6,903 bases of DNA from an uncultured Brevinema sp. (GCA_947040475.1 CAMRBT010000080.1:1-6903), one strand, 5' to 3'. Shown: positions 1 through 6,720, counted from the first letter of the stretch. Translations and numbers: made by a program. Notes: generated from the letters alone by a model not told the origin.

Positions 1-71
1 GTATTACACCTATTATGGTTGATTATGTTGTACAAACAATAGACAATTTTATTAAGTCAAAAAAATCATAA
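1..71 (+). CDS. 3' end of an upstream gene, possibly RfbH/DdhC-type CDP-sugar 3-dehydrase (partial)
   Basis: The frame whose first complete codon is at base 3 stays open for 22 codons and ends at TAA 69-71; the other two + frames stop within the first 45 bases. The visible peptide includes ITPIMVDYVVQTIDNF and ends in a short lysine-rich tail. The 'T-x-x-x-x-DYVV-x-x-x-x-x-F' pattern resembles, from memory, the C-terminus of the PLP-fold CDP-6-deoxy-hexulose 3-dehydrase (E1; RfbH/DdhC), where a YPG-hydrophobic-T segment precedes DYVV. The split first codon (xGT) would allow the expected Gly. RfbH makes the 3,6-dideoxy-4-keto CDP-sugar, which would suit the ThDP enzyme downstream. Only 22 residues are visible, so another DegT/aminotransferase-fold or unrelated protein is possible. 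The stop lies 10 bases before the next start, suggesting the same operon. Confidence 0.5.
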   Translation, partial: ITPIMVDYVVQTIDNFIKSKKS

Positions 72-81
72 TGGTATAATC

Positions 82-951
82 ATGATACAAAAAACAAAAG
101 TTGGAATTATCGGAACTGGAAATATTGGAACTGACCTATTAAAAAAAATACTAAAATCATCTTTATTAGAATGTAGTATTTTTATAGGTCGAAGCAATGA
201 TTCTGATGGGATACAAATAGCGAAATCTTTTGATATTCCTACAACAACAGAGTCTATTGAATTTCTACAAAAAAATCCTGATATTTGTGATATCGTATTT
301 GATGCAACAAGTGCTAGTGCCCATCTTATTCACAGTCCTATACTTAAAGAATTAAATAAATTTACTATTGATCTCACTCCTGCAAAAATTGGAAAACTAT
401 GTGTTCCAGCACTCAATCTTGATGAAGTATTATTAGAACAAAACATCAATCTTATTACTTGTGGGGGACAAGCTACAGTACCTATGGCTTATGCTTTAGT
501 AACTGCTATCCCTAATATTAGTTATCTAGAATCCGTTGCAACTATTGCATCTCGTTCTGCTGGAATAGGGACTAGAAATAGTATTGATGAATATACTCTT
601 ACTACTAAAAAAGCTTTAAGTTATTTTACAGGTGTAGAGGATACCAAATCGATTATTCTTTTAAATCCTGCCGAACCACCTATTAATATGAAAAACACCC
701 TATATGCTGTTGTTAAAAATCCAGATATGGACTTAGTACAAAAAGCTGTTCAACAAATGGAAAAGAATATTCAAAGTTATGTTCCTGGATATAGTCTAGC
801 AATGGATCCAGTATACGATGGCACCAAGATTATTCTTTCTATACAGGTTGTTGGTCAGGGAGACTATTTACCATCTTATGCTGGTAATTTAGATATTATT
901 ACGAGTGCTGCGATCAGAGTCGCTGAAGCATATACACAAAAGAGGAAGTAA
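82..951 (+). CDS. Acetaldehyde dehydrogenase, CoA-acylating (MhpF/DmpF family)
   Basis: Predicted to interconvert acetaldehyde, CoA and NAD+ with acetyl-CoA and NADH in the cytoplasm. The 289-residue protein is slightly shorter than the classic catabolic DmpF/MhpF (about 310). The N-terminal Rossmann motif GIIGTGNIGTDLL spans residues 8-20. The catalytic cysteine is Cys127 in ITCGGQATVPM. Other family blocks are SRSAGIGTRNSIDEYT (158-172), LLNPAEPP (193-200) and GDYLPSYAGNLDIITSAA (260-277). No key residue appears missing. ATG 82 is chosen because it places the Rossmann motif at the usual distance; the ATG at 71 stops after two codons. No good Shine-Dalgarno sequence precedes it, so translation may be coupled to the gene ending at 71. 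It overlaps the aldolase gene by one base. In catabolic operons this enzyme forms a complex with that aldolase; here, among glycan genes, I infer it supplies acetaldehyde from acetyl-CoA. The family call is firm; the direction of the reaction is inferred. Confidence 0.93.
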   Translation: MIQKTKVGIIGTGNIGTDLLKKILKSSLLECSIFIGRSNDSDGIQIAKSFDIPTTTESIEFLQKNPDICDIVFDATSASAHLIHSPILKELNKFTIDLTPAKIGKLCVPALNLDEVLLEQNINLITCGGQATVPMAYALVTAIPNISYLESVATIASRSAGIGTRNSIDEYTLTTKKALSYFTGVEDTKSIILLNPAEPPINMKNTLYAVVKNPDMDLVQKAVQQMEKNIQSYVPGYSLAMDPVYDGTKIILSIQVVGQGDYLPSYAGNLDIITSAAIRVAEAYTQKRK

Positions 952-1988
952 TGGCAAATTTAAAATTTTTTGATTCTACTCTTCGTGATGGTTCACATGC
1001 TCTTGGACATCAAATTTCAGAAACACTAATTAAAGATTATTGTAAAGCCATCGATGAAGTAGGAATGGACACGGTAATTATAGGTCATGGTATGGGATTA
1101 GGGGCGACTTCTCTTCATGTTGGTTATCCAAAAGTTTCAGAGTTAGATATGTTTAAAATAGCAAAACCTCATCTTAATCATACTAAAATGGGAGCCTTTT
1201 TTATTCCAGGTTTGGGAAATATAGAAGATCATATAAAACCTTCTATAGCAGAAGGTGTAGAGTTGTTTTGTATAGCTTCACACTGTACTGAAGCTAATAT
1301 CACTAAAAGACATATAGAATTTGTAGCTAATCAAAATTTAGAAGCATATGGCATTCTAATGATGTATCATATGACTTCAACAGACACACTCTTACAAGAA
1401 GCTATTAAAATGCAAAGCTATGGTGCTAAAGGAATTATTATTATGGACTCAGCAGGTGCTTCAACTCCTGCATTAGTAAGTAAAACAATAGCTACTTTAG
1501 TAGATGTCTTAGATGTTAAAGTAGGATTTCATGCTCATAATAATTTAGGGCTAGCTGTAGGGAATACCTATATAGCATTACAAGAAGGTGCCGAAATTAT
1601 AGATGCTACAACAAGAGGAATGGGAGCAGGAGCTGGTAATTGTCAATTAGAAGCTTTTGTTGCTTTCCTTAAAATGAACCAAATAAAAACAAAAATTGAT
1701 CTTTTTAAACTATTTGATATCAGTGAAAATATAATCAAACCAGTATACCCTAAAGGCTTGGATGTTTTGAGTATTGTTAGTGGTATGAGCGGTGTTTTTT
1801 CTGGATTTGCCCCTTATGTTTTGAAAGCTGCCGAATTATTTAATATCAATCCCAATGAAATATTCATAGAGCTTGGTAAACGAAAAGTTGTTGGTGGACA
1901 AGAAGATATGACCATTCAAATTGCAAAAGAACTAAGAAAAAAGCAAGAAGATAGTGCAACTACTTTCCAAATTGAATCACTGTTATAA
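951..1988 (+). CDS. 4-hydroxy-2-oxovalerate aldolase (MhpE/DmpG family)
   Basis: A metal-dependent class II pyruvate aldolase of the DRE-TIM (HMGL-like) barrel family that reversibly joins pyruvate and acetaldehyde into 4-hydroxy-2-oxopentanoate. At 345 residues it has the normal family length. The N-terminal motif STLRDGSHALGHQ (9-21) carries the expected catalytic Arg12, metal ligand Asp13 and His16. The second metal site is GFHAHNNLGLAVGN (192-205), with His194 and His196. RGMGAGAGNCQLEAF (222-236) follows. The C-terminal communication domain is present: SGVFSGFAPYV (280-290), where a tyrosine at 289 matches the substrate-pocket Tyr region, and RKVVGGQEDM (311-320). Retention of this domain fits a complex with the dehydrogenase encoded just upstream, in which acetaldehyde is channelled. 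Start ATG 951 shares its A with the preceding TAA and has the ribosome-binding site AGAGGAAG at 941-948. Its position beside glycan genes suggests a biosynthetic role rather than aromatic catabolism. Confidence 0.93.
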   Translation: MANLKFFDSTLRDGSHALGHQISETLIKDYCKAIDEVGMDTVIIGHGMGLGATSLHVGYPKVSELDMFKIAKPHLNHTKMGAFFIPGLGNIEDHIKPSIAEGVELFCIASHCTEANITKRHIEFVANQNLEAYGILMMYHMTSTDTLLQEAIKMQSYGAKGIIIMDSAGASTPALVSKTIATLVDVLDVKVGFHAHNNLGLAVGNTYIALQEGAEIIDATTRGMGAGAGNCQLEAFVAFLKMNQIKTKIDLFKLFDISENIIKPVYPKGLDVLSIVSGMSGVFSGFAPYVLKAAELFNINPNEIFIELGKRKVVGGQEDMTIQIAKELRKKQEDSATTFQIESLL

Positions 1989-1999
1989 AGGAGAAAAAG

Positions 2000-3802
2000 A
2001 TGAATGTTTCAGAATATATTATTGATTTTTTTGCTAAAAAAGGTATAGATAAAGCTTTCCTTGTGACTGGTGGACAAGCAATGTTTCTAAATGATGCTTT
2101 GGGAAAACATCCTGCCTATGAACTTATTTATACACACCATGAACAAGCGGCAGCTATGTCAGCAGATGCATATTCTCGTGTTTCTAACAAACCTGCAATA
2201 GCTATGGTAACAGCAGGGCCTGGAGCTATTAATGCCTTAACAGGGGTTGCTGGTGCTTATACAGATTCAGCTCCTATGATTGTTCTTTCAGGTCAATCAG
2301 CAAGTTCTTTTGTTACCTATCAAGAAGAAAATGAAATACGTCAATTTGGTATTCAAGGTATTCATATTGAACCTATTGTCAAACCAATTACTAAATATTT
2401 TGTTACTCTAAAAAACATTCACGATATTCCTAATATTTTAGAAAAAGCATATATAGAAGCAACTACAGGACGACCAGGTCCAGTTTGGGTAGAAGTACCT
2501 TTGGATATTCAAAAAACTACTATGCAAGAAATCTATCAAAATAATACCTTTTCATCTGAAAAAAATCAACATTATTTTTGTGAAGATAGTGTTAATAGCT
2601 TATTTAAATTAATTAAACAAGCTAAACGTCCTTTGCTTTTAGTAGGACAAGGGATTCGTTTATCTCATTCTGAGAAAGAATTTAAACAATTACTAGAGCA
2701 TTTAAAAATCCCTGTTATCACTTCTCGCTTAGGTATAGATCTTATGGAATCTGACCACCCTCAATATGTAGGTCGCCCAGGTACAAATGGAGAACGTTCT
2801 GCTCATTTTGCTGTTCAAAATACAGATTTATTGATAGTTATTGGTTCTCGTTTGGCAAGCTCTACAGTGGGACATAATGCTAAAGATTTTGCTCGAAACG
2901 CTTATAAATTTGTGGTAGATATTGATCTTGAAGAATTAAACAAACCAAGTATTCATATTGATCAAAAAGTACATTGTGATGTAAAAATATTTTTACAAAC
3001 CATCTTAGCCAATATATCAACTCAGGAATTTCCTGATTTCACAAAATGGTTAACAACATGTGAATCTTGGAAATATAAATATCCTGTTGTATTACCAGAA
3101 TATAAATTAGAAGAAAAAGTAAACTCATACTATTTGATAAAAAAACTATCTGAATTAGTAAACAGTCAATCAATGATTCTCGTTGATACAGGGTCTTGTT
3201 TTCATGTAGCTTGTCAAGCATGGAAAGTTAAACTAAACCAAAGGTTTATTACTACAGGTGGGCTATCTTCTATGGGATACTGGTGTGCAGGGATTGGAGT
3301 AAGCCTTGTAAACAAAAATGTAAATACTATTGTTATTACAGGCGATGGTAGTTTTCAAATGAATATACAAGAATTAGCGACAATAAAGCATAATAAATTA
3401 CCTATTAAAATTTTTATAATCAATAATAATGGTTATCTATTAATTCGCCATACCCAAAAACGTTTTATGGAAGGAAGATTTATTGGGGAAAGTCCTGATA
3501 GTGGTTTATGGTGTCCCGATGCTCTAGAAATAGCCAAAGCCTATGGAATTAAAGGGATTCGTATTAATAATGCTACAGAATTAGACGAAAAAATTAAAGA
3601 AGTCCTCGCTCATGATGGTCCCGTTATCTGTGACGTAATGTCTCCTGAGTGGCAAGAATTACAACCTAAAATCGCCTCTGAAAAGTTAGCTGATGGTACG
3701 ATGGTTTCTAAACCATACGAAGATCTAGCTCCATTCATTGATCCTCAAGAATTAGCTGAAATAATGAAAATATCTGAAGATCGTTCGGAGATACAAAAAT
3801 GA
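2000..3802 (+). CDS. ThDP-dependent acetolactate-synthase-like enzyme, probably a YerE-like sugar-branching transferase
   Basis: The 600-residue protein has the full acetolactate synthase/pyruvate oxidase layout. The Pyr domain is at about 1-170, with the ThDP-activating glutamate Glu48 in THHEQAAAMSADAYSR and the motif GRPGPVWVEVPLDIQ (157-171). A central Rossmann-like domain lies at about 195-335. The PP domain is at about 375-555, with the cofactor motif starting GDGSFQMNIQELA (448-460) and ending NNNGY (475-479). The C-terminal tail (about 547-590), with PEWQELQPK and VSKPYEDLAPF, resembles, from memory, ThDP proteins found in polysaccharide clusters rather than housekeeping IlvB. No regulatory small subunit (IlvN/IlvH) or ilvC/ilvD is nearby. 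Start ATG 2000 follows AAGGAG at 1988-1993 by 6 bases. By analogy with YerE, which adds a two-carbon unit from pyruvate to C4 of a CDP-4-keto-3,6-dideoxyhexose, I infer a carboligation onto a nucleotide sugar. The donor could be pyruvate or the aldolase product. Ordinary acetolactate synthase remains the alternative. Confidence 0.88.
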   Translation: MNVSEYIIDFFAKKGIDKAFLVTGGQAMFLNDALGKHPAYELIYTHHEQAAAMSADAYSRVSNKPAIAMVTAGPGAINALTGVAGAYTDSAPMIVLSGQSASSFVTYQEENEIRQFGIQGIHIEPIVKPITKYFVTLKNIHDIPNILEKAYIEATTGRPGPVWVEVPLDIQKTTMQEIYQNNTFSSEKNQHYFCEDSVNSLFKLIKQAKRPLLLVGQGIRLSHSEKEFKQLLEHLKIPVITSRLGIDLMESDHPQYVGRPGTNGERSAHFAVQNTDLLIVIGSRLASSTVGHNAKDFARNAYKFVVDIDLEELNKPSIHIDQKVHCDVKIFLQTILANISTQEFPDFTKWLTTCESWKYKYPVVLPEYKLEEKVNSYYLIKKLSELVNSQSMILVDTGSCFHVACQAWKVKLNQRFITTGGLSSMGYWCAGIGVSLVNKNVNTIVITGDGSFQMNIQELATIKHNKLPIKIFIINNNGYLLIRHTQKRFMEGRFIGESPDSGLWCPDALEIAKAYGIKGIRINNATELDEKIKEVLAHDGPVICDVMSPEWQELQPKIASEKLADGTMVSKPYEDLAPFIDPQELAEIMKISEDRSEIQK

Positions 3803-4854
3803 TAACTCCATTAAATTCTATTATTGTAGAAGATTTAGAAAATATATATCAAGAAAATATTCCATGGAAAAACTTAGAAGGTAAAACTATTCTTATTAGT
3901 GGAGCTGGTGGATTATTGGCTTCTTACATGGTATATATGCTATGTTATTTGAATAATAATAAATTTACAAAACCTTGTACAATTTTATGTCTTGTAAGAG
4001 ATGAAAAAAAAGCACAAGCTAAACTAGGTGTTGATCTTCATATGAAATTTATTATTCAAGATGTTACTGAACCTGTATTATACAATAATCCTATTCATTT
4101 TATTATTCACGCAGCTAGTAAAGCTAGCCCTATTTATTATCGAACAGACCCTATTGGAGTGATCGAAGCAAATGTTACAGGGACAAAAAACTTACTACAA
4201 CTTGCTGATGAAAAAAAAGTGGAAAGTTTTTTATTTATTAGTAGTGGAGAGGTGTACGGTGAAGTTTCTTCAGAATACATTCCCACTAAAGAAAATGATT
4301 TTGGATATATTGATATAACAAATGTTCGTTCTTGTTATGCTGAGAGTAAAAGATTAGGAGAAACAATGTGTGTCTCGTGGTTCTCTCAGAAACAAGTGCC
4401 TGCTAAAATCGTAAGACCTTTCCATACTTATGGTCCTGGTATTATGTTAGATGATGGGAGAGTTTTTGCAGATTTTATTAAAAATATAATTCATAACGAA
4501 GATATTGAATTATCAAGTGATGGATCTGCAACAAGAGCTTTTTGTTATATTGCTGATGCTATAGCGGGATTTTTTACAATTCTACTACGAGGTGAAGATG
4601 GACAAGCATATAATATTGGTAATGAAAACAATGAAATAAGTATTAAAGAATTAGCTACAACTCTTATTAATCTATTTCCTGAAAAAAAATTACAGCTTAA
4701 ACAAAAATTGATTGATCAAAATTATGTGCCTAGTGTAATTTCTCGTAATTGTCCCAATACTAATAAAGCTAGAATGTTGGGATGGAAACCTAAAATTAGT
4801 ATTAAAGATGGGTTCTATCGTACTATTTCCAGTTTTAATCTCAAAGATCATTGA
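3799..4854 (+). CDS. Extended SDR, NAD-dependent nucleotide-sugar epimerase/dehydratase/reductase
   Basis: A cytoplasmic 351-residue extended short-chain dehydrogenase of the sugar-nucleotide class. The dinucleotide-binding loop ILISGAGGLLAS (31-42) is GxxGxxA rather than the commoner GxxGxxG. Other motifs are HAAS (104-107), SSGEVYG (148-154), the catalytic YAESK (Tyr180, Lys184), RPFHTYGPG (206-214) and RAFCYIADA (246-254). The Ser/Glu at 149-151 replaces the Thr-Asp-Glu typical of dTDP-glucose 4,6-dehydratase, so it is closer to UDP-glucuronate decarboxylase-type or unassigned SDRs. About 25 residues precede the Rossmann fold, as I recall for a common surface-polysaccharide subfamily without assigned function. 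ATG 3799 overlaps the previous stop in an ATGA and follows GGAG (3787-3790) by 8 bases. Tight coupling to the ThDP enzyme suggests it acts on that product, for example by reducing the new ketone as YerF is reported to do. The fold is sure; the reaction is not. Confidence 0.87.
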   Translation: MITPLNSIIVEDLENIYQENIPWKNLEGKTILISGAGGLLASYMVYMLCYLNNNKFTKPCTILCLVRDEKKAQAKLGVDLHMKFIIQDVTEPVLYNNPIHFIIHAASKASPIYYRTDPIGVIEANVTGTKNLLQLADEKKVESFLFISSGEVYGEVSSEYIPTKENDFGYIDITNVRSCYAESKRLGETMCVSWFSQKQVPAKIVRPFHTYGPGIMLDDGRVFADFIKNIIHNEDIELSSDGSATRAFCYIADAIAGFFTILLRGEDGQAYNIGNENNEISIKELATTLINLFPEKKLQLKQKLIDQNYVPSVISRNCPNTNKARMLGWKPKISIKDGFYRTISSFNLKDH

Positions 4855-4879
4855 CAAAACGACGAATTCAAGTTAGAAT
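4851..4879 (+). promoter_or_regulatory. Sigma70-type promoter for the methyltransferase gene
   Basis: A perfect -35 TTGACA (4851-4856) is followed, after exactly 17 bases, by TAGAAT (4874-4879), one mismatch from TATAAT. The -35 box overlaps the TGA stop of the SDR gene (4852-4854). Transcription would begin near 4886, leaving a leader of about 24 bases that contains the ribosome-binding site GAGGT (4898-4902). It would let the methyltransferase and glycosyltransferase be expressed separately from the four-gene operon upstream. The A+T-rich background makes chance -10 matches easy, but a perfect -35 at ideal spacing in the only sizeable gap after the operon is persuasive. Confidence 0.7.
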
Positions 4880-4909
4880 ATTTAAATAAAATAAATCGAG
4901 GTATTAATT

Positions 4910-5650
4910 ATGGAAAAAAAACTTAAAAAAAATGTTGAGGAATATAATAAGGATATTCTTTCTTCTGGCGGATATTTAGATCCAAATAGTCTTTCGGCTC
5001 AATTTGTTACGACAAGGCTTATAGATGGATTTGAAGAAATATACGATTTTTCTGGAAAAAAAGTTTTAGAAATCGGGTGTGGAGACGGAGTTAAAACATT
5101 AAAAATTGCAGAATTAGTAAAAAACACACCAGGCGGAAGCATCTTAGCGACAGACCCGTCTACAGAAGCTATAAAAATTGCTAAAACATTAGTAGAAAAA
5201 AGTGATTTTAAAGATATTGTTAACTTTGAAGTCGGAAGTATCTATGATTCAAGTATAGAAGGAAAATTTGATTGTGTTTTATTAAATAGTGTTCTTCATC
5301 ATTTAGAAGATGTAGAAGAAGCTCTTCTTCAGATTTCAAAATATTCTGATACTATAGTATTTATGGAACCAAATGGATACAATCCAATCTTAAAAATAAT
5401 AGAAAAAGTTTCTCCTTATCATATAGCTCATGAAGAACAGTCTTTCACACTTTCACTCTTAAAAAAATGGTTTAGTACTATAAACATGGAATTTACAACA
5501 GTAAAATATATAGATTTAGTACCAGTTTTTTGTCCTGATGTATTTGCTAGAATTTTAAAATTTTTCACTCCTTTATTTGAAAGTATCCCTTTGATTAATA
5601 AAATCGCATGTGGTAGAGTTGTTATTGTTGCTAAAAGAAAAATAAAATAG
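4910..5650 (+). CDS. Class I SAM-dependent methyltransferase
   Basis: A 246-residue methyltransferase with a seven-stranded Rossmann-like fold. SAM-binding motif I is VLEIGCGDG (52-60), and the acidic residue contacting the ribose is Asp82 in ATDPS. The post-motif region is FDCVLLNSVLHHLEDVEEAL (120-139), followed by VFMEPNGYNP (150-159). The stretch 216-240 is rather hydrophobic but contains charged residues, so I read it as part of the fold or a peripheral membrane contact, not a clear transmembrane helix. ATG 4910 follows GAGGT (4898-4902) by 7 bases and is the first start after the promoter at 4851-4879. The gene sits between a nucleotide-sugar SDR and a glycosyltransferase, so O-methylation of a glycan sugar or a lipid-linked precursor is plausible. 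Methylation of a small molecule or another acceptor cannot be excluded. The acceptor is not visible in the sequence. Confidence 0.85.
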   Translation: MEKKLKKNVEEYNKDILSSGGYLDPNSLSAQFVTTRLIDGFEEIYDFSGKKVLEIGCGDGVKTLKIAELVKNTPGGSILATDPSTEAIKIAKTLVEKSDFKDIVNFEVGSIYDSSIEGKFDCVLLNSVLHHLEDVEEALLQISKYSDTIVFMEPNGYNPILKIIEKVSPYHIAHEEQSFTLSLLKKWFSTINMEFTTVKYIDLVPVFCPDVFARILKFFTPLFESIPLINKIACGRVVIVAKRKIK

Positions 5651-5655
5651 CATTT

Positions 5656-5772
5656 ATGAACTTAAATCCTGATACTTCTAAATTACAACAAGATACGGAT
5701 TTTATTCCCAAGTATTCTTTTAAAGAAGGTCTTTACCGTACTATATGTAGTTTTGATATTAATTCAGATTAA
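5656..5772 (+). pseudogene. Remnant: C-terminal end of a second SDR (sugar epimerase/dehydratase) gene
   Basis: This 38-codon frame begins only 5 bases after the methyltransferase stop and ends at TAA 5770-5772. It encodes IPKYSFKEGLYRTICSF near its end, which aligns with KPKISIKDGFYRTISSF at the very C-terminus of the intact SDR ending at 4854 (about 10 of 16 shared residues from the Pro onward). The preceding NPDTSK matches PNTNK in the intact protein. The last 48 bases of the two genes agree at 31 positions by my count. This C-terminal segment normally follows about 310 residues of Rossmann and substrate domains, none of which is present; the frame is closed upstream by a TAA at 5632-5634. 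It is best read as the 3' stump of a diverged paralogue lost when the methyltransferase gene arrived or the cluster was reshuffled. The ATG at 5656 has no clear ribosome-binding site, so a functional short peptide is unlikely. Confidence 0.78.
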
Positions 5773-5787
5773 TGGAGGAAGTGTAAA

Positions 5788-6720
5788 ATGAAAAAAATTA
5801 GCATTCTTATTCCAACTTATAATGAAGAAGAAAATGTACCTGTTTTATGTCCTATATTAGTAAATATTTTTACAGAACAGCTTTCTCAATATGATTATGA
5901 AATCATTTTTATTGATAATGATTCTCAAGATTCTACTAGAGAAAAGTTAAAAGAGCTGTGTTCACTTAATCCCAAGGTTAAGGCAATTTTTAACGCCAAA
6001 AACTTTGGACAAAATAAATCTCCTTATTATGGTTTAATACAAACTACTGGAGACTGTGCTATTTTGATGTGTGCAGATCTACAAGATCCACCGCAAATGA
6101 TAGTAGATTTTATAAGAGAATGGGAACAAGGATTTAAAATAGTAACTGCTATAAAACATAAGAGTCAAGAAAATTCTTTAATGTATCTTATGCGTACTAT
6201 ATATTATAAAGTTATTAAAAGTATCTCAGAAGCAGAACATATTGAACATTTTACAGGGTTTGGACTCTATGATAAACAATTTATTGAAGTATTAAGACAA
6301 ATTAGAGATCCACTTCCATATTTAAGAGGTATAGTGGGTGAGCTTGGGTTTAGAAGAAAAGATATCTACTATGAACAACAAAAACGCCAATTTGGTAAAA
6401 GTAATAATAACTGGTATTCATTATATGATATTGGTATGTTAGGAATTACTTCTTATTCAAAAATAGCGTTACGCTTAGCAACATTTTTAGGTTTTATTAT
6501 TTCTGGTATAAGCTTTTTGATTGCAGTTATATATTTTGTTTTAAAATTAACAAACTGGGACACTTTCCAATTAGGCTTAGCTCCTATGGTAATAGGGATA
6601 TTTTTTCTGGGTTCTGTACAGTTATTTTTTATTGGACTTTTAGGTGAGTATATTTTAAATATTAACGCAAGAGTAATTAAAAGACCTCTTGTCGTTGAAG
6701 AAGATAGAATCAATTTTTGA
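5788..6720 (+). CDS. Family 2 glycosyltransferase, membrane-anchored (GtrB/DPM1-like)
   Basis: Likely transfers a sugar from a nucleotide donor to polyprenyl phosphate or another lipid-linked acceptor at the inner face of the cytoplasmic membrane. Of 310 residues, the N-terminal GT-A domain shows ISILIPTYNEEENV (4-17), IIFIDNDSQDST (39-50), NFGQNKSPYYGL (72-83) and the metal/nucleotide motif CADLQDPP (95-102, Asp97 and Asp100). Further on, GFGLYDK (157-163) and KRQFGKS (199-205) match the acceptor-side blocks of this family. Two strong transmembrane segments follow at about 228-252 and 264-289, the usual two-helix anchor of GtrB/bactoprenol-phosphate glucosyltransferases. ATG 5788 has an excellent ribosome-binding site, GGAGG at 5774-5778, just after the SDR remnant. 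It is probably cotranscribed with the methyltransferase from the promoter at 4851-4879. No flippase (GtrA) is visible in the window. The sugar transferred is unknown; the product of the upstream cassette is a candidate only by proximity. Confidence 0.9.
   Translation: MKKISILIPTYNEEENVPVLCPILVNIFTEQLSQYDYEIIFIDNDSQDSTREKLKELCSLNPKVKAIFNAKNFGQNKSPYYGLIQTTGDCAILMCADLQDPPQMIVDFIREWEQGFKIVTAIKHKSQENSLMYLMRTIYYKVIKSISEAEHIEHFTGFGLYDKQFIEVLRQIRDPLPYLRGIVGELGFRRKDIYYEQQKRQFGKSNNNWYSLYDIGMLGITSYSKIALRLATFLGFIISGISFLIAVIYFVLKLTNWDTFQLGLAPMVIGIFFLGSVQLFFIGLLGEYILNINARVIKRPLVVEEDRINF

Noticed and set aside
75..80. TATAAT directly before the acetaldehyde dehydrogenase start
   Set aside because: It sits one base before the ATG, so transcription would start inside the coding region, and no -35 box lies at a workable distance. 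The 10-base gap to the upstream gene favours cotranscription.
82..1988. Reading the first two genes as part of aromatic (meta-cleavage) catabolism
   Set aside because: No extradiol dioxygenase, hydrolase, hydratase or decarboxylase of such a pathway is present, and the genes are fused by tight spacing to sugar-modifying enzymes.
3039..3221. Minus-strand open frame of 60 codons
   Set aside because: It lies wholly inside the well-supported ThDP enzyme gene on the opposite strand, encodes a low-complexity hydrophobic peptide with no family resemblance, and is what chance gives in A+T-rich coding DNA.
2000..3802. Housekeeping acetolactate synthase (ilvB)
   Set aside because: No ilvN/ilvH, ilvC or ilvD gene is adjacent, the operon partners are sugar and aldol enzymes, and the tail resembles glycan-cluster homologues. 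It is kept only as an alternative.
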